A DNA stretch of 64,000 nucleotides from DASQMT01 sp963839615 (GTDB lineage Bacteria > Actinomycetota > Thermoleophilia > Solirubrobacterales > Solirubrobacteraceae), in assembly GCA_963839615.1 (NCBI GenBank), contig CAWIVY010000010.1:434001-498000 (forward strand). Reading direction: 5' to 3'. The notes below the pieces were generated by a model that did no database searches, was not told the DNA's origin, and was given only the letters and a program-made list of their open reading frames with translations. The first letter of the stretch is position 1; the number at the start of each line of letters is the position of its first letter. The position numbers and the translations under genes were made by a program. Below are positions 54,289-62,703 of this stretch, one piece after another.

Positions 54289-54304
54289 GGCTAGCATGGG
54301 CCGC

Positions 54305-54928
54305 ATGTCCGCGCGCGAGCCCGCCTACCAGCGTCTCGACGTCGACGAGCGCCGCCGCCGGCTGCTCGAGCTCGGCGCGGAGCTGTTCACGCGGCACACA
54401 TACGCGGACCTCTCGATGGCTGCGATCGCGCGCGAGGCCGGCATCTCGAAGGCGCTGCTGTACCACTACTTCCCGAGCAAGCAGGCGTACTTCGTCGCGA
54501 CCCTCCAGCAGCAGGCCGGCGAGCTCGGCCGGCTGATCGCCGTGGACCCTGCGCTGCCGCCCGTCGAGCAGCTCACGCGCGCACTCGACGCGTTCCTTGG
54601 CTGGGTCGAGGCCAACGCCGAGGGCTACGCCAAGCTGCTCGAAGGCGCCAGCACGCACGCCGAGGTGCGCGAGCTCGTCGACGAGGTGCGGGCCGGGACG
54701 GCGCGGCAGATCCTCGCCGGACTGTCACCGGACGCGCCTCCGCCGCCCGCCTTGCGCGCCGCCGTGAACGGCTGGCTGTGGTTCATGGACGGCGCGCTGA
54801 TCGATTGGCTCGAGCACCGCGACTTCGACCGCGGACAGCTGCTCGGGCTGCTGCTCGGCACCCTGCTGGGCGCCGTGACCGCGTCCGGCGCGCCCGGCCT
54901 CGCCGAGCGCCTCACCGGCTCGGGCTAG
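54305..54928 (+). CDS. TetR-family transcriptional regulator
   Basis: A 207-residue TetR repressor. The HTH is at residues 12-60: RRRRLLELGAELFTRHTYADLSMAAIAREAGISKALLYHYFPSKQ, with recognition helix KALLYHYF. The C-terminal ligand domain is Leu/Ala-rich (VNGWLWFMDGALIDWLEH). ATG at 54305 follows TAGCAT by seven bases. The three GACC-n3-GGTC dyads are good candidates for its own operators. The stop shares CTAG with the convergent FKBP gene. Confidence 0.92.
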   Translation: MSAREPAYQRLDVDERRRRLLELGAELFTRHTYADLSMAAIAREAGISKALLYHYFPSKQAYFVATLQQQAGELGRLIAVDPALPPVEQLTRALDAFLGWVEANAEGYAKLLEGASTHAEVRELVDEVRAGTARQILAGLSPDAPPPPALRAAVNGWLWFMDGALIDWLEHRDFDRGQLLGLLLGTLLGAVTASGAPGLAERLTGSG

Positions 54929-55455
54929 CCGATCTTCTTCAGGTCGACGACGAAGATCAGCGTCTCGTTCGGCGCGATGTCGGGGCTCGGGCTCTGCGCG
55001 CCGTATGCGAGCTCGGGCGGGACCACCAGGAGGCGGCGGCCGCCGCGCTTCATGCCCGCGACGCCCTGGTCCCAGCCGGGGATCACCTGACCGGCGCCGA
55101 GCGGGAACCGGAAGGGCTCGCCACCGCGATCCCAGGAGGCGTCGAACTGGGCCCCGGTCGACCAGGAGTTGCCGACGTACTGGACCGAGACGGTGTCGCC
55201 GACCTTGGCGGCCTTGCCCTTGCCCTTGACGATGTCCGTCTTCTGCAGCTCCGCGGGCGGCTCGCCCCCGGGCTTCGCGACCTCCGGCTTGGCGGTCAGG
55301 TCCGTGCTGATCGCGGCGGCGTCGACGCTGCCGGCCGCAGCGGGCGTCGCGGCCGGTGTCGCCGCGGGAGCGCTCGCTTCCTTCTCGTCGTCGCCGCAGG
55401 CGACGGCGAGCAGCGCGAGGAGCAGGCAGGCGAGGAGGAGCGGCAGGCGGGTCAT
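54925..55455 (-). CDS. FKBP-type peptidyl-prolyl isomerase, lipoprotein
   Basis: A 176-residue lipoprotein with one FKBP domain. The signal peptide ends in a lipobox LAVAC (Cys20), followed by an acidic/Ala-Pro linker. The FKBP core (about 85-176) has VGDTVSVQYVGNSWSTGAQFDASWDRGGEPFRFPLG, VIPGWDQGVAGMKRGGRR, and IAPNETLIFVVDL, with most aromatic pocket residues in place. It likely assists folding of exported proteins. ATG at 55455 has TATCCT eight bases upstream. Confidence 0.93.
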   Translation of the reverse strand: MTRLPLLLACLLLALLAVACGDDEKEASAPAATPAATPAAAGSVDAAAISTDLTAKPEVAKPGGEPPAELQKTDIVKGKGKAAKVGDTVSVQYVGNSWSTGAQFDASWDRGGEPFRFPLGAGQVIPGWDQGVAGMKRGGRRLLVVPPELAYGAQSPSPDIAPNETLIFVVDLKKIG

Positions 55456-55519
55456 GCAGGGCCAGGATACGAGGCAGCTGTGTTCAAGCCGCGCGCGGCA
55501 GCGGACGATATCCACCGGG

Positions 55520-57829
55520 ATGGCCGTGCCAACGGAGTCCCGTCGTGCCGCCGCATCCGCTCTGGAAGCGCTCGTCGACGCAGCCGCCGGCATCCTCGCC
55601 GCGGATTCGCTGTCCGACACCCTGGGGCGGATCGCGCACCATCTCGCCGAGCTGCTCCACTACGACGAGCTGTCGCTCTACGAGGTCGATCGGGTCGCCG
55701 CGATGCTCGTGCCCGTGTTCGCGCTCGGCGCCTACGCCAACGAGGTGATGGCCGATTCCTTCCCCGTGACCGAGGGCGTGACCGGCTGGGTCGTCTCCAA
55801 CCGCTGCACCCGCAACGTGCTGCGCGCCGACGAGGACCCGATCGTGGCCATCGTCGAGGGCACCGAGATGGAGCCCGAGTCGCTCGTCTCCGTGCCGCTG
55901 CTGGTCGAGGACCGGGTCGTCGCCGTGCTCAACGTCTACCGGATCGGGCTCGACAAGGCCTTCAGCGACGAGGAGGTCGCGCAGGTCGAGCGGTTCGCGA
56001 CGATGGCGGCCCTCGCGTTCGAATCGGCGCGCCAGCGCGACACGTTGCGCGAACAGGCGCGAACCGACGGGCTCACCGGGCTCCTGAACCATCGCGCCTG
56101 CCACGAGCGCCTGAGCGAGGAGATCGCGCGCGCCGCGGCGCTGGGTCGCCCGCTGAGCGTGGTCGTGCTCGACCTCGATCGCTTCAAGGCCGTCAATGAC
56201 GCCTACGGGCACGCCGAGGGCGACAAGGTGCTCGTCGCCGCGGCGGCGAAGCTGCGCTCGATCGTGCGCGAGGGCGACCTCGTGGCACGGCTGGGGGGCG
56301 AGGAGTTCGCGCTGATCCTGCCCGGCGTGGGCGGCGAGCGCGCGGCGGAGGCCGCCGAGCGCGCGCGCTCGGCGATCGCGGAGATCGCCGTCGGCGGCGA
56401 GGCGCTGACCTGCTCCGCCGGCGTGGCCGCGTATCCGGAGGACGCCCGCGACGCCGGCGCCCTGCTGGAGCTCGCCGATGGCGCGATGTACTGGGCCAAG
56501 CGATCCGGGCGCGACCAGAGCCGGCGCTACGACCGCCGGCGCGTCGGACAGCTCTCCGGCGACGGGCAGCGAGCGGAGATCGAGGCGCTGCTGGCGCGCG
56601 AGGGCTCGATCGTCCCCGTGTTCCAGCCGGTGCTCGAGCTCGCGACCGGCCGCATCGCCGGCTACGAGGCGCTCGCGCGCATGCCCGACGGCCCGTTCCG
56701 CCCGCCGGACCAGTGGTTCAACCAGGCGCATCGCGCCGGGCTCGGGCCGGCGCTCGAAGCCGCTGCGCTGCGGGCAGCGCTGTGCGCGCACGGCCGGCCG
56801 GACCGGACCTGGCTCGCACTCAACGTCAGCCCCGGTGCGCTGCTGTCGCCCGAGGTCCGCGACGCGCTCCCCGCCGACCTGTCCGGCCTGGTGATCGAGC
56901 TCACCGAGCACGAGCTGTTCTCGACCGAGGCAGGCCTCGACCGCGAGATCGAGCTGCTGCGCGCACGCGGGGCGATGATCGCGCTCGACGACGCCGGCAA
57001 CGGCTACGCCGGCCTACAGCAGATCATCCGCGTGGCCCCCGACATCCTCAAGCTCGACCGCTCGCTCGTGGACGGCGTGCACGACGACCCGCACCGCTTC
57101 GCGCTGCTCGAGGCGCTGATCTCGTTCGCCTCGACGACGCAGGCCGCGGTCTGCGCCGAGGGCGTCGAGACGCTCGCCGACCTCAACGTGCTCGCGGGCA
57201 TGGACGTGACCTACGCGCAGGGCTGGGCGCTGGCCCGGCCGGACGCCCAGTGGGCGCTGCTCGCGCCGCGGGCCGCCGCCGCCGCGTCGGCGGAGGTCCG
57301 GATCGGCATGCGCATCGCGCGCGAGCCTCGCGACGCGGGCAAGCCGACCCTCGGCGACCTGATCGCGCGGCTCACGACCGTGAGCTGCGTGGACGACATC
57401 GCCGACGCCGCGACGATGATCCCGCAGGTGCTCGGGGCGGACGACGCGGCGGTCTCGCGCATCGTGCCGGGGGAGCACTGCGTGGAGGACATCAGCCGCC
57501 ACGGCTGGTCCGAGCCGGGCGAGCGCTACCCCCTCGGCGACTACCCCACGACCGAGCACGTGCTGCGCACGCGCACCGCCGGTCAGATCGTCGTCGGCGA
57601 CCCGGCGTCCGATCCCGCCGAGGTGTCCCTGCTCGAGCGGGCGGGACACCAGGCGCTGCTGCTGGTGCCGCTGGTCTTCGGCGGCCAGGACGTCGGCCTG
57701 CTGGAGCTCTACCGTCGCCACGCGATGCCGTGGAACAGCGGCGAGATCGAGCGCGCGCAGCTGCTTGCGCATCAGCTCGCCGCCGTGATCGACCTGCTCG
57801 CACGCGAGTTCAAGCCGCGCAACGCCTGA
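55520..57829 (+). CDS. GAF-GGDEF-EAL-GAF c-di-GMP turnover protein
   Basis: A 769-residue cytoplasmic protein. Residues 15-170 are a GAF sensor (HYDELSLYEVD, VTGWVVSNR, VPLLVEDRVVAVLNVY). Residues 175-335 are a diguanylate cyclase domain with intact GGEEF in RLGGEEFALILP. Residues 355-595 are an EAL phosphodiesterase with GYEALARM, LNVSPGALL, IELTEHE, ALDDAGNGYAGLQQI (loop 6), LKLDRSLV and CAEGVET. Residues 615-765 are a second GAF domain. Both catalytic motifs look functional, so net direction depends on the GAF domains. A GAF at each end is unusual. Confidence 0.9.
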   Translation: MAVPTESRRAAASALEALVDAAAGILAADSLSDTLGRIAHHLAELLHYDELSLYEVDRVAAMLVPVFALGAYANEVMADSFPVTEGVTGWVVSNRCTRNVLRADEDPIVAIVEGTEMEPESLVSVPLLVEDRVVAVLNVYRIGLDKAFSDEEVAQVERFATMAALAFESARQRDTLREQARTDGLTGLLNHRACHERLSEEIARAAALGRPLSVVVLDLDRFKAVNDAYGHAEGDKVLVAAAAKLRSIVREGDLVARLGGEEFALILPGVGGERAAEAAERARSAIAEIAVGGEALTCSAGVAAYPEDARDAGALLELADGAMYWAKRSGRDQSRRYDRRRVGQLSGDGQRAEIEALLAREGSIVPVFQPVLELATGRIAGYEALARMPDGPFRPPDQWFNQAHRAGLGPALEAAALRAALCAHGRPDRTWLALNVSPGALLSPEVRDALPADLSGLVIELTEHELFSTEAGLDREIELLRARGAMIALDDAGNGYAGLQQIIRVAPDILKLDRSLVDGVHDDPHRFALLEALISFASTTQAAVCAEGVETLADLNVLAGMDVTYAQGWALARPDAQWALLAPRAAAAASAEVRIGMRIAREPRDAGKPTLGDLIARLTTVSCVDDIADAATMIPQVLGADDAAVSRIVPGEHCVEDISRHGWSEPGERYPLGDYPTTEHVLRTRTAGQIVVGDPASDPAEVSLLERAGHQALLLVPLVFGGQDVGLLELYRRHAMPWNSGEIERAQLLAHQLAAVIDLLAREFKPRNA

Positions 57830-57862
57830 GGCGAGCGACCGATCGCCAGACTAGGGCGCCGG

Positions 57863-58141
57863 ATGGCGATCCTCGTCGACGAGCTGCGCGAGTACCCGGG
57901 CGTCGCGCTGCCCTTCACGGTCTGGTGCCACATGACGACCGACGGCTCCGTCGAGGAGCTGCACGAGTTCGCGGCCCGGCTCGGCCTGCGCCGCGCCTGG
58001 TTCCATCGCGATCACTACGACCTGCCGGCGCACGGGCGCGCCGCGGCGGTCGCGCTCGGGGCCGAGGAGGTCACGACCCGCGAGCTGCTGCTCCGGATGG
58101 CCGGCCCGCGCGGCGAGCGCACCCGCCGCCGCCGGTCGTAG
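57863..58141 (+). CDS. DUF4031 domain protein
   Basis: A 92-residue protein matching DUF4031: MAILVDELREYPG at the start, WCHMTTDGSVEELHEFAARLGL in the middle, and WFHRDHYDLPAHGRAAAVALGAEEV, with several conserved His/Asp residues that could bind metal. Function is not known. ATG at 57863 is the only sensible start. Its stop abuts the tRNA gene on the other strand. Confidence 0.85.
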   Translation: MAILVDELREYPGVALPFTVWCHMTTDGSVEELHEFAARLGLRRAWFHRDHYDLPAHGRAAAVALGAEEVTTRELLLRMAGPRGERTRRRRS

Positions 58142-58214
58142 AGCCGGAGAGGGGACTCGAACCCCTGGCCTGCGGTTTACAAAACCGCTGCTCTACCAAC
58201 TGAGCTACTCCGGC
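58142..58214 (-). tRNA. tRNA-Thr (anticodon TGT)
   Basis: A 73-base tRNA on the minus strand. The acceptor stem is GCCGGAG / CTCCGGC, D arm GCTC-AGTTGGTA-GAGC, anticodon stem-loop GCGGT-TTTGTAA-ACCGC with anticodon TGT, T arm AGGGG-TTCGAGT-CCCCT. Discriminator base is T and CCA is not encoded. It reads ACA codons, rare in this GC-rich genome. Confidence 0.97.
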
Positions 58215-58262
58215 GGGAGTGCACGAGTCTAGGGCCGGCGCGCGCAGGCCGATACCGATGCG

Positions 58263-58895
58263 ATGACCCGCGCCTATCCGAGCACGCCGCTGTGGGTCAA
58301 GCTGACGATCGCGGCGCTCGTGACCACCGCGCTCGGGTGGTGGATCGCCGACCGCCAGGACCGGCGCGGCAACGAGCGGCGCCTGGCCGCGATCGCCTCG
58401 GAGATCGCCGGGCGTGACGTCCGCGTGTCGTGCCCCGGCCCGGTCGGACGGCTGATCGGCTGGGACATCGTCGAGGGCAGCGTGCGCTTCGATGCCGACG
58501 GCAAGCCGGCCGACGAGACGAAGATCCGCAAGCAGTCCTGCGCCGAGCTCGATGCGCTCGCCGAGGGACGGCGCAAGCAGGAGCTCGAGTGCATCGGCCG
58601 GACCGCGATCGCGTGCGGTCGCAACGGGCGCGAGACGGTGATGGCGGTCGACGTGCTCGCACACGAGGCGTGGCACCTGCACGGCGTGATCGACGAGGCC
58701 GAGACCGAGTGCCGCTCGCTGCAGACGATGGCCTGGACGGCGCAGCGGCTCGGGGCGACTGCCGAGCAGGGTCGCGCGATGGCGCAGGCCCAGTACTCGG
58801 GCAGCTACAAGGAGATGCCGGAGCAGTACCGCAGCAACGACTGCGCCGACGGCGGCGAGCTCGACCTGCGTCCGGACGACAAGCGCTTTCCCTGA
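58263..58895 (+). CDS. Membrane-anchored putative HExxH zinc metalloprotease
   Basis: A 210-residue protein of no family I can name. Residues 12-28 are a membrane anchor; the rest should be outside. It carries HEAWH (H134, E135, H138) in LAHEAWHLHGVIDEAETECRS, followed by acidic residues (D144, E145, E147, E149) that could supply the third zinc ligand. Six Cys (57, 93, 110, 118, 150, 194) suggest disulfides. The final third is helical and the end acidic. A zinc-protease role is inference from HExxH plus the hydrophobic helix around it. Confidence 0.6.
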   Translation: MTRAYPSTPLWVKLTIAALVTTALGWWIADRQDRRGNERRLAAIASEIAGRDVRVSCPGPVGRLIGWDIVEGSVRFDADGKPADETKIRKQSCAELDALAEGRRKQELECIGRTAIACGRNGRETVMAVDVLAHEAWHLHGVIDEAETECRSLQTMAWTAQRLGATAEQGRAMAQAQYSGSYKEMPEQYRSNDCADGGELDLRPDDKRFP

Positions 58896-58898
58896 GCG

Positions 58899-59852
58899 CT
58901 ACTCGTGCACGCGGCCGCCGGCGCGGCCGGCCCGGATCTCGTCGCGCCACCAGCCGACGGTGTCGGCCAGCGTGGTCGAGAGCGCGATCTCCGGCTCCCA
59001 GCCGGTCGCCGCGCGCATGCGCTCGGCACTGCCGCGGACCTCCATCACCTCGTGCGCGCGCACGAGCGCCGGGTCGACCGTGTGCTCGATCTCGACCCCC
59101 GCGGCGGCGCCCAGCGCGACGAGCAGCTCGCGCGGCGAGGTGGAGCGCCCGGAGCAGACGTTGAAGACCCCCGGCTCGCCGGCGGCGGCCAGCAGCCGGT
59201 ACGCGCGCACGACGTCGCGCACGTCGGTGAAGTCGCGGCGCGCGTCGGGATTGCCGGTCACGAGCCGGATCGGGACGTCGCCCGCCTCGAGCCCCGCCGC
59301 CACCTGGCGGGTGAAGGACGCCAGCGCATAGAGCGCCGGCTGCCCTGGCCCGGCGTGGTTGAAAGCGCGCGGGCGCACGACGCGCAGTCCGTGGGCGTCC
59401 GCGTAGAAGCCGGCGAGCAGGTCGCCGGCCGCCTTGCTCACCGCGTACGGGTTCTGCGGGCGCAGCGGGGCCGACTCCTCGACGGGCAGCGTCGCCGGCG
59501 CGCCGTAGACCTCGCCGGAGGAGACCGCGACGAGCACCGCTCCGGGCGCCTCGCTGCGCACCGCCTCGAGCACGTTGAGGTCGATCGCCTGGTTGCGGGC
59601 GAGCGTCGCGGCCGGATCGCCCCAGGAGCGGCCGACGTGCGCGAGCGCGGCGAGGTGGTAGACGACGTCGGGCGCGGCGGCGGCGATCGCGGCGCGCGCC
59701 GTCGGGGCATCCAGCAGGTCCGCGGCGACGCCGCCGGGCCCGGCGCCCGAGCGCGAGAGCGCGACGACGTCGTCGCCCGCCGCGGTGCACGCCGCCACGA
59801 GGTGACTGCCGGCGAATCCCGACGCGCCCGTGATGAGGACGCGCCGGCTCAG
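58899..59852 (-). CDS. NAD-dependent sugar epimerase/reductase, RMD-like, CTG start
   Basis: A 317-residue extended SDR. Nucleotide motif VLITGASGFAGSHL begins at residue 5; the active site is Ser in VAVSSGEVYG with Tyr/Lys in NPYAVSKAAG; RAFNHAGPGQ and RRDFTDVRDVVRAY match GDP-4-dehydro-6-deoxy-D-mannose reductases (GDP-rhamnose synthesis). No ATG, GTG or TTG occurs near the expected N-terminus. CTG at 59852 overlaps the previous gene's stop as CTGA, like the ATGA/GTGA/TTGA couplings elsewhere here, and gives a normal start, so a CTG start is proposed. Confidence 0.85.
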   Translation of the reverse strand: MSRRVLITGASGFAGSHLVAACTAAGDDVVALSRSGAGPGGVAADLLDAPTARAAIAAAAPDVVYHLAALAHVGRSWGDPAATLARNQAIDLNVLEAVRSEAPGAVLVAVSSGEVYGAPATLPVEESAPLRPQNPYAVSKAAGDLLAGFYADAHGLRVVRPRAFNHAGPGQPALYALASFTRQVAAGLEAGDVPIRLVTGNPDARRDFTDVRDVVRAYRLLAAAGEPGVFNVCSGRSTSPRELLVALGAAAGVEIEHTVDPALVRAHEVMEVRGSAERMRAATGWEPEIALSTTLADTVGWWRDEIRAGRAGGRVHE

Positions 59853-60391
59853 GGCGTGGCCGGACCCGGGGTCGCCAGGTGCTCGACGGAGCCGTGGCCG
59901 TTCGTCGAGACGGTGGCGTCGTCGACGGGCAGGTTGATCTCCTCGGGCGGGTTCAGCCGGCGTTCGAGCTCCCCGAGCACGAGCCCGAACAGCGCGTGGC
60001 GCCAGGCGGCCTGCGCGAAGGCGCGGCCCGAGCCCCAGAGCTGCGGCAGGTCCGAGCGCGCGGGGTGGACGCGATCGATCACGGCCGTGCCCGGCCACGT
60101 CGCGAGATGCTCGGCGAGCCCGGCGAGCGGGCCGCGCAGCGCGGCGGGAACGGGCAGCGAGGGGGCGATGTTCGCGTAGACGGCTCCGAAGACCGCGCCG
60201 TTGGCAAGGTGCAGGCCGACGCCGGCTGCCTGCCATCCACCGGAGCGGACCACGAGGCGGCCGAGCACCTCGGTGTCGTCATACGGGACGCCGAATACGC
60301 GGCGGTCGAGCGGCTGCTGTGCCGCCCACACCGCGGCGGCCGCAGCGCCCGCCAGCGCGCCGCGAAGGGTCCGGGTGGCGGTCGTTGACAT
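59849..60391 (-). CDS. Hypothetical membrane-associated protein (DUF1440-like)
   Basis: A 180-residue Ala/Gly-rich protein: an N-terminal hydrophobic helix (residues 9-24), LGRLVVRSGGWQAAGVGLHLANGAVFGAVYANIAP (a second helical hydrophobic segment), an amphipathic region LAGLAEHLATWPGTAVIDRVHP, and a third hydrophobic segment WRHALFGLVLGELERRL. The C-terminus is hydrophilic. The pattern recalls small YagU/DUF1440-like membrane proteins, with low confidence. ATG at 60391 has TACAGT six bases upstream on the minus strand. The epimerase gene is coupled at its stop. Confidence 0.65.
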   Translation of the reverse strand: MSTTATRTLRGALAGAAAAAVWAAQQPLDRRVFGVPYDDTEVLGRLVVRSGGWQAAGVGLHLANGAVFGAVYANIAPSLPVPAALRGPLAGLAEHLATWPGTAVIDRVHPARSDLPQLWGSGRAFAQAAWRHALFGLVLGELERRLNPPEEINLPVDDATVSTNGHGSVEHLATPGPATP

Positions 60392-60435
60392 GGGCTGACT
60401 GTAACGAGCGCGCGCCGTGCGGGTACCGAAGGGAC

Positions 60436-62124
60436 GTGACCAGCCACGCCGAGTCCGACAGCGGCCACGCCGCCCTGCACGCCCGCGCACGCCACAAGGG
60501 CGTCAACCCGCTCGTCTACTGGCTGGTGCGCGCCTTCCTGCAGCCGTTCTTCCATCTCTACTTCCGCCTCTCGCGGATCGGCCGCGAGCACGTCCCGGAG
60601 TCGGGCGGCGTGATCTTCTGCTCCAACCACCGCTCGTTCCTCGACCCGTTCGTGATCGCCACGATCGCGCGCCGGCCGATGTACTACGTGGCGAAGCAGG
60701 AGCTGTTCAAGCACCGGGTCCTCGCGTGGCTGCTGAACGCGCTCGGCGCGTTCCCGGTCAACCGCGGCGCGGCCGACCAGGACATGCTCGCGACCGCCAA
60801 GGCGATCCTCGCGCGTGGCGACTGCGTGCTGATCTTCGCCGAGGGTACGCGCATCCGGCCGGGCGCGCTGGGCCGGCCCAAGCGCGGCGTCGGCCGCCTC
60901 GCGCTCGAGAGCGGCGCGCCCGTCGTGCCGGTCGCCGTGATCGGCACCGAGGCGATCCGCAAGGGCTGGCGGATCCGCCCCCACAAGGTCCGCATCCGCG
61001 TCGGCAGCCCGCTGACGTTCCCGCAGGTCGAGCAGGCCTCGCCGCAGCTCGCCGCCGCCGTGACCGATCGCATCTGGCCGAACGTGATGCTGCAGTGGGA
61101 GTGGCTGGGCGGGCTGCCGCCGTTGCGCCGCGCCGCCGTCATCGGCGCCGGCTCGTGGGGCACCGCCGTCGCGGTCATGCTCGCCCGCGCCGGGCTGCAG
61201 GTCGACCTCGGCGCCCGTACCCGCGAGCAGGCCGAGGAGGTCGGGCGCAGCGGGCGCAACGACCGCTACCTGCCCGGGGTCGAGCTGCCCGAGTCGGTCA
61301 GCGTGCTGCGCGCCTCCGAGCTGGAGCTCTCGCGCCACGACCTCGTCTGCTTCGCGGTCCCCGCCGGCGCGCTGCCGGCCGCGGTCGCCGCCTACGGCTC
61401 GCACATCCCCGGCCGCGCCGGCGTGCTGGTGCTCTCGAAGGGGATGGTCCCGCCGCTGGCAGCGCTGCCCGCCGCCTACGTCGCGGAGCGCACGGAGAGC
61501 TGGGCGATCGGCGTGCTGGGCGGCCCGGCGCACGCCGGCGCGGCGCTCGACGGCGGCGCCTCGCTCGTCTTCGCGTCCCAGAACGCAGCCTTCCGCCGCC
61601 AGGTCACCGAGGCGCTGGGCGCCGCGGGCTTCGATGCGGCCCCGACCGCGGACGTCGTCGGCGTCGAGCTGGCCGGCTGCGCCAAGAACGCCGCCGCGCT
61701 CGCCGCGGCGGCTGCGGCCCACGCGGGCCCGAACGCCTCCGGCAGCGCCGCGGGCAAGGTCTTCGCCGAGGTCGAGGCGTACGCGCGCAGCGCGGGCGCG
61801 AGCCCCGGCACGTTCGCCGGGCTCGCCGGCGCCGGTGACCTCGTCGCCACCGTGCTGGCCGTCGAGTCGCGCAACCGGCGCGCGGGCGAGCTGCTGTCGC
61901 AGGGCGTGGCCGGCGGCGACATCGAGCCCGCGCTGGGCCAGACGGCCGAGGCCATGCACTGCGTCCCGCTGCTCGCCGATCGCGTCCGCGGCGCCGGCGT
62001 CGACGCGCCGGTGCTGCGCGGGCTGGCGAACCTGATCGAGGGCAAGGTCGAGCCCGAGCGCTGGACCGCCTCGCTCACCGCGCCGCGGCCGGCGGCCAAG
62101 CGGGAGAAGGTCCGGGCGGCCTGA
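60436..62124 (+). CDS. Fusion of 1-acyl-glycerol-3-phosphate acyltransferase (PlsC) and glycerol-3-phosphate dehydrogenase (GpsA)
   Basis: A 562-residue bifunctional protein. Residues 15-225 are PlsC: a hydrophobic segment, the acyltransferase NHRSFLDP (HX4D), KQELFKHRVLAWLLNALGAFPVNRG, FAEGTRIRPG and VPVAVIGTEAIRK. Residues 232-555 are GpsA: GAGSWGTAVAVMLARAG, GRNDRYLPG, KGMVPP, GPAHAG, VELAGCAKNAAALAAAAA with the catalytic Lys, and a helical C-domain (FAGLAGAGDLVATVLAVESRNRRAGELL). One makes sn-glycerol-3-phosphate, the other adds the second acyl chain, both for phosphatidate. GTG at 60436 is used; the frame is open further upstream. Confidence 0.92.
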   Translation: MTSHAESDSGHAALHARARHKGVNPLVYWLVRAFLQPFFHLYFRLSRIGREHVPESGGVIFCSNHRSFLDPFVIATIARRPMYYVAKQELFKHRVLAWLLNALGAFPVNRGAADQDMLATAKAILARGDCVLIFAEGTRIRPGALGRPKRGVGRLALESGAPVVPVAVIGTEAIRKGWRIRPHKVRIRVGSPLTFPQVEQASPQLAAAVTDRIWPNVMLQWEWLGGLPPLRRAAVIGAGSWGTAVAVMLARAGLQVDLGARTREQAEEVGRSGRNDRYLPGVELPESVSVLRASELELSRHDLVCFAVPAGALPAAVAAYGSHIPGRAGVLVLSKGMVPPLAALPAAYVAERTESWAIGVLGGPAHAGAALDGGASLVFASQNAAFRRQVTEALGAAGFDAAPTADVVGVELAGCAKNAAALAAAAAAHAGPNASGSAAGKVFAEVEAYARSAGASPGTFAGLAGAGDLVATVLAVESRNRRAGELLSQGVAGGDIEPALGQTAEAMHCVPLLADRVRGAGVDAPVLRGLANLIEGKVEPERWTASLTAPRPAAKREKVRAA

Positions 62125-62130
62125 TGGGGG

Positions 62131-62136
62131 TAGGGT
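62131..62136 (+). promoter_or_regulatory. -10 hexamer TAGGGT for a leaderless ECF sigma mRNA
   Basis: Ends nine bases before the ATG at 62146; no SD. Confidence 0.45.
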
Positions 62137-62145
62137 CCGTCACCG

Positions 62146-62703
62146 ATGGCCGCCACCGAGATGACTCGCGAGGAGAAGGCCCGGCTCGACGAGGCATTCA
62201 CGCAGCTCTACAAGGCGCATCTGCGCGACGTCTACTCCTATTCGTACTACCGGGTGGGCAACCACCACGACGCCGAGGACCTCACCGAGCAGACCTTCCT
62301 GCAGGCCTACCGGCACTTCGAGCGCGCGCAGCGCGAGTCCGCCGGCCGGCCGCTGCGACCCTGGCTGATCCGGATCGCGCACAACCTCGCGGCGAACTAC
62401 TACCGCGACCGCGCGCGCAAGCCGCAGACGCCGATCGACGACGCGGGCGTGATCTCGGCACCGCACACGACCGAGGCGCTCGTCGAGGATCGCGACGACC
62501 TCAAGCGCATACTCGAGGGCGTCCAGAAGCTTCCCGACGACCGCCGCGAGGCGCTGATCATGCGCTTCGCGCTGGGCATGGACAACCGCGAGATCGCGCG
62601 TGCGCTGGGACGCACGGACGGCGCGACGAAGGTGCTGCTGCACCGCGCCATCAAGCAGCTCGAGGAGATCGTCAAGCAGGACGAGGGGCCGACTGAGCCA
62701 TGA
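62146..62703 (+). CDS. ECF-type RNA polymerase sigma factor
   Basis: A 185-residue two-domain sigma factor. Region 2: LYKAHLRDVYSYSYYRVGNHHDAEDLTEQTFLQAYRHF, then RPLRPWLIRIAHNLAANYYRDRAR. Region 4: LPDDRREALIMRFALGMDNREIARALGRTDGATKVLLHRAIKQL. The first 20 residues are charged. The next gene overlaps its stop (ATGA) and probably encodes a partner or anti-sigma factor. A second sigma/anti-sigma pair follows immediately. Confidence 0.92.
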   Translation: MAATEMTREEKARLDEAFTQLYKAHLRDVYSYSYYRVGNHHDAEDLTEQTFLQAYRHFERAQRESAGRPLRPWLIRIAHNLAANYYRDRARKPQTPIDDAGVISAPHTTEALVEDRDDLKRILEGVQKLPDDRREALIMRFALGMDNREIARALGRTDGATKVLLHRAIKQLEEIVKQDEGPTEP

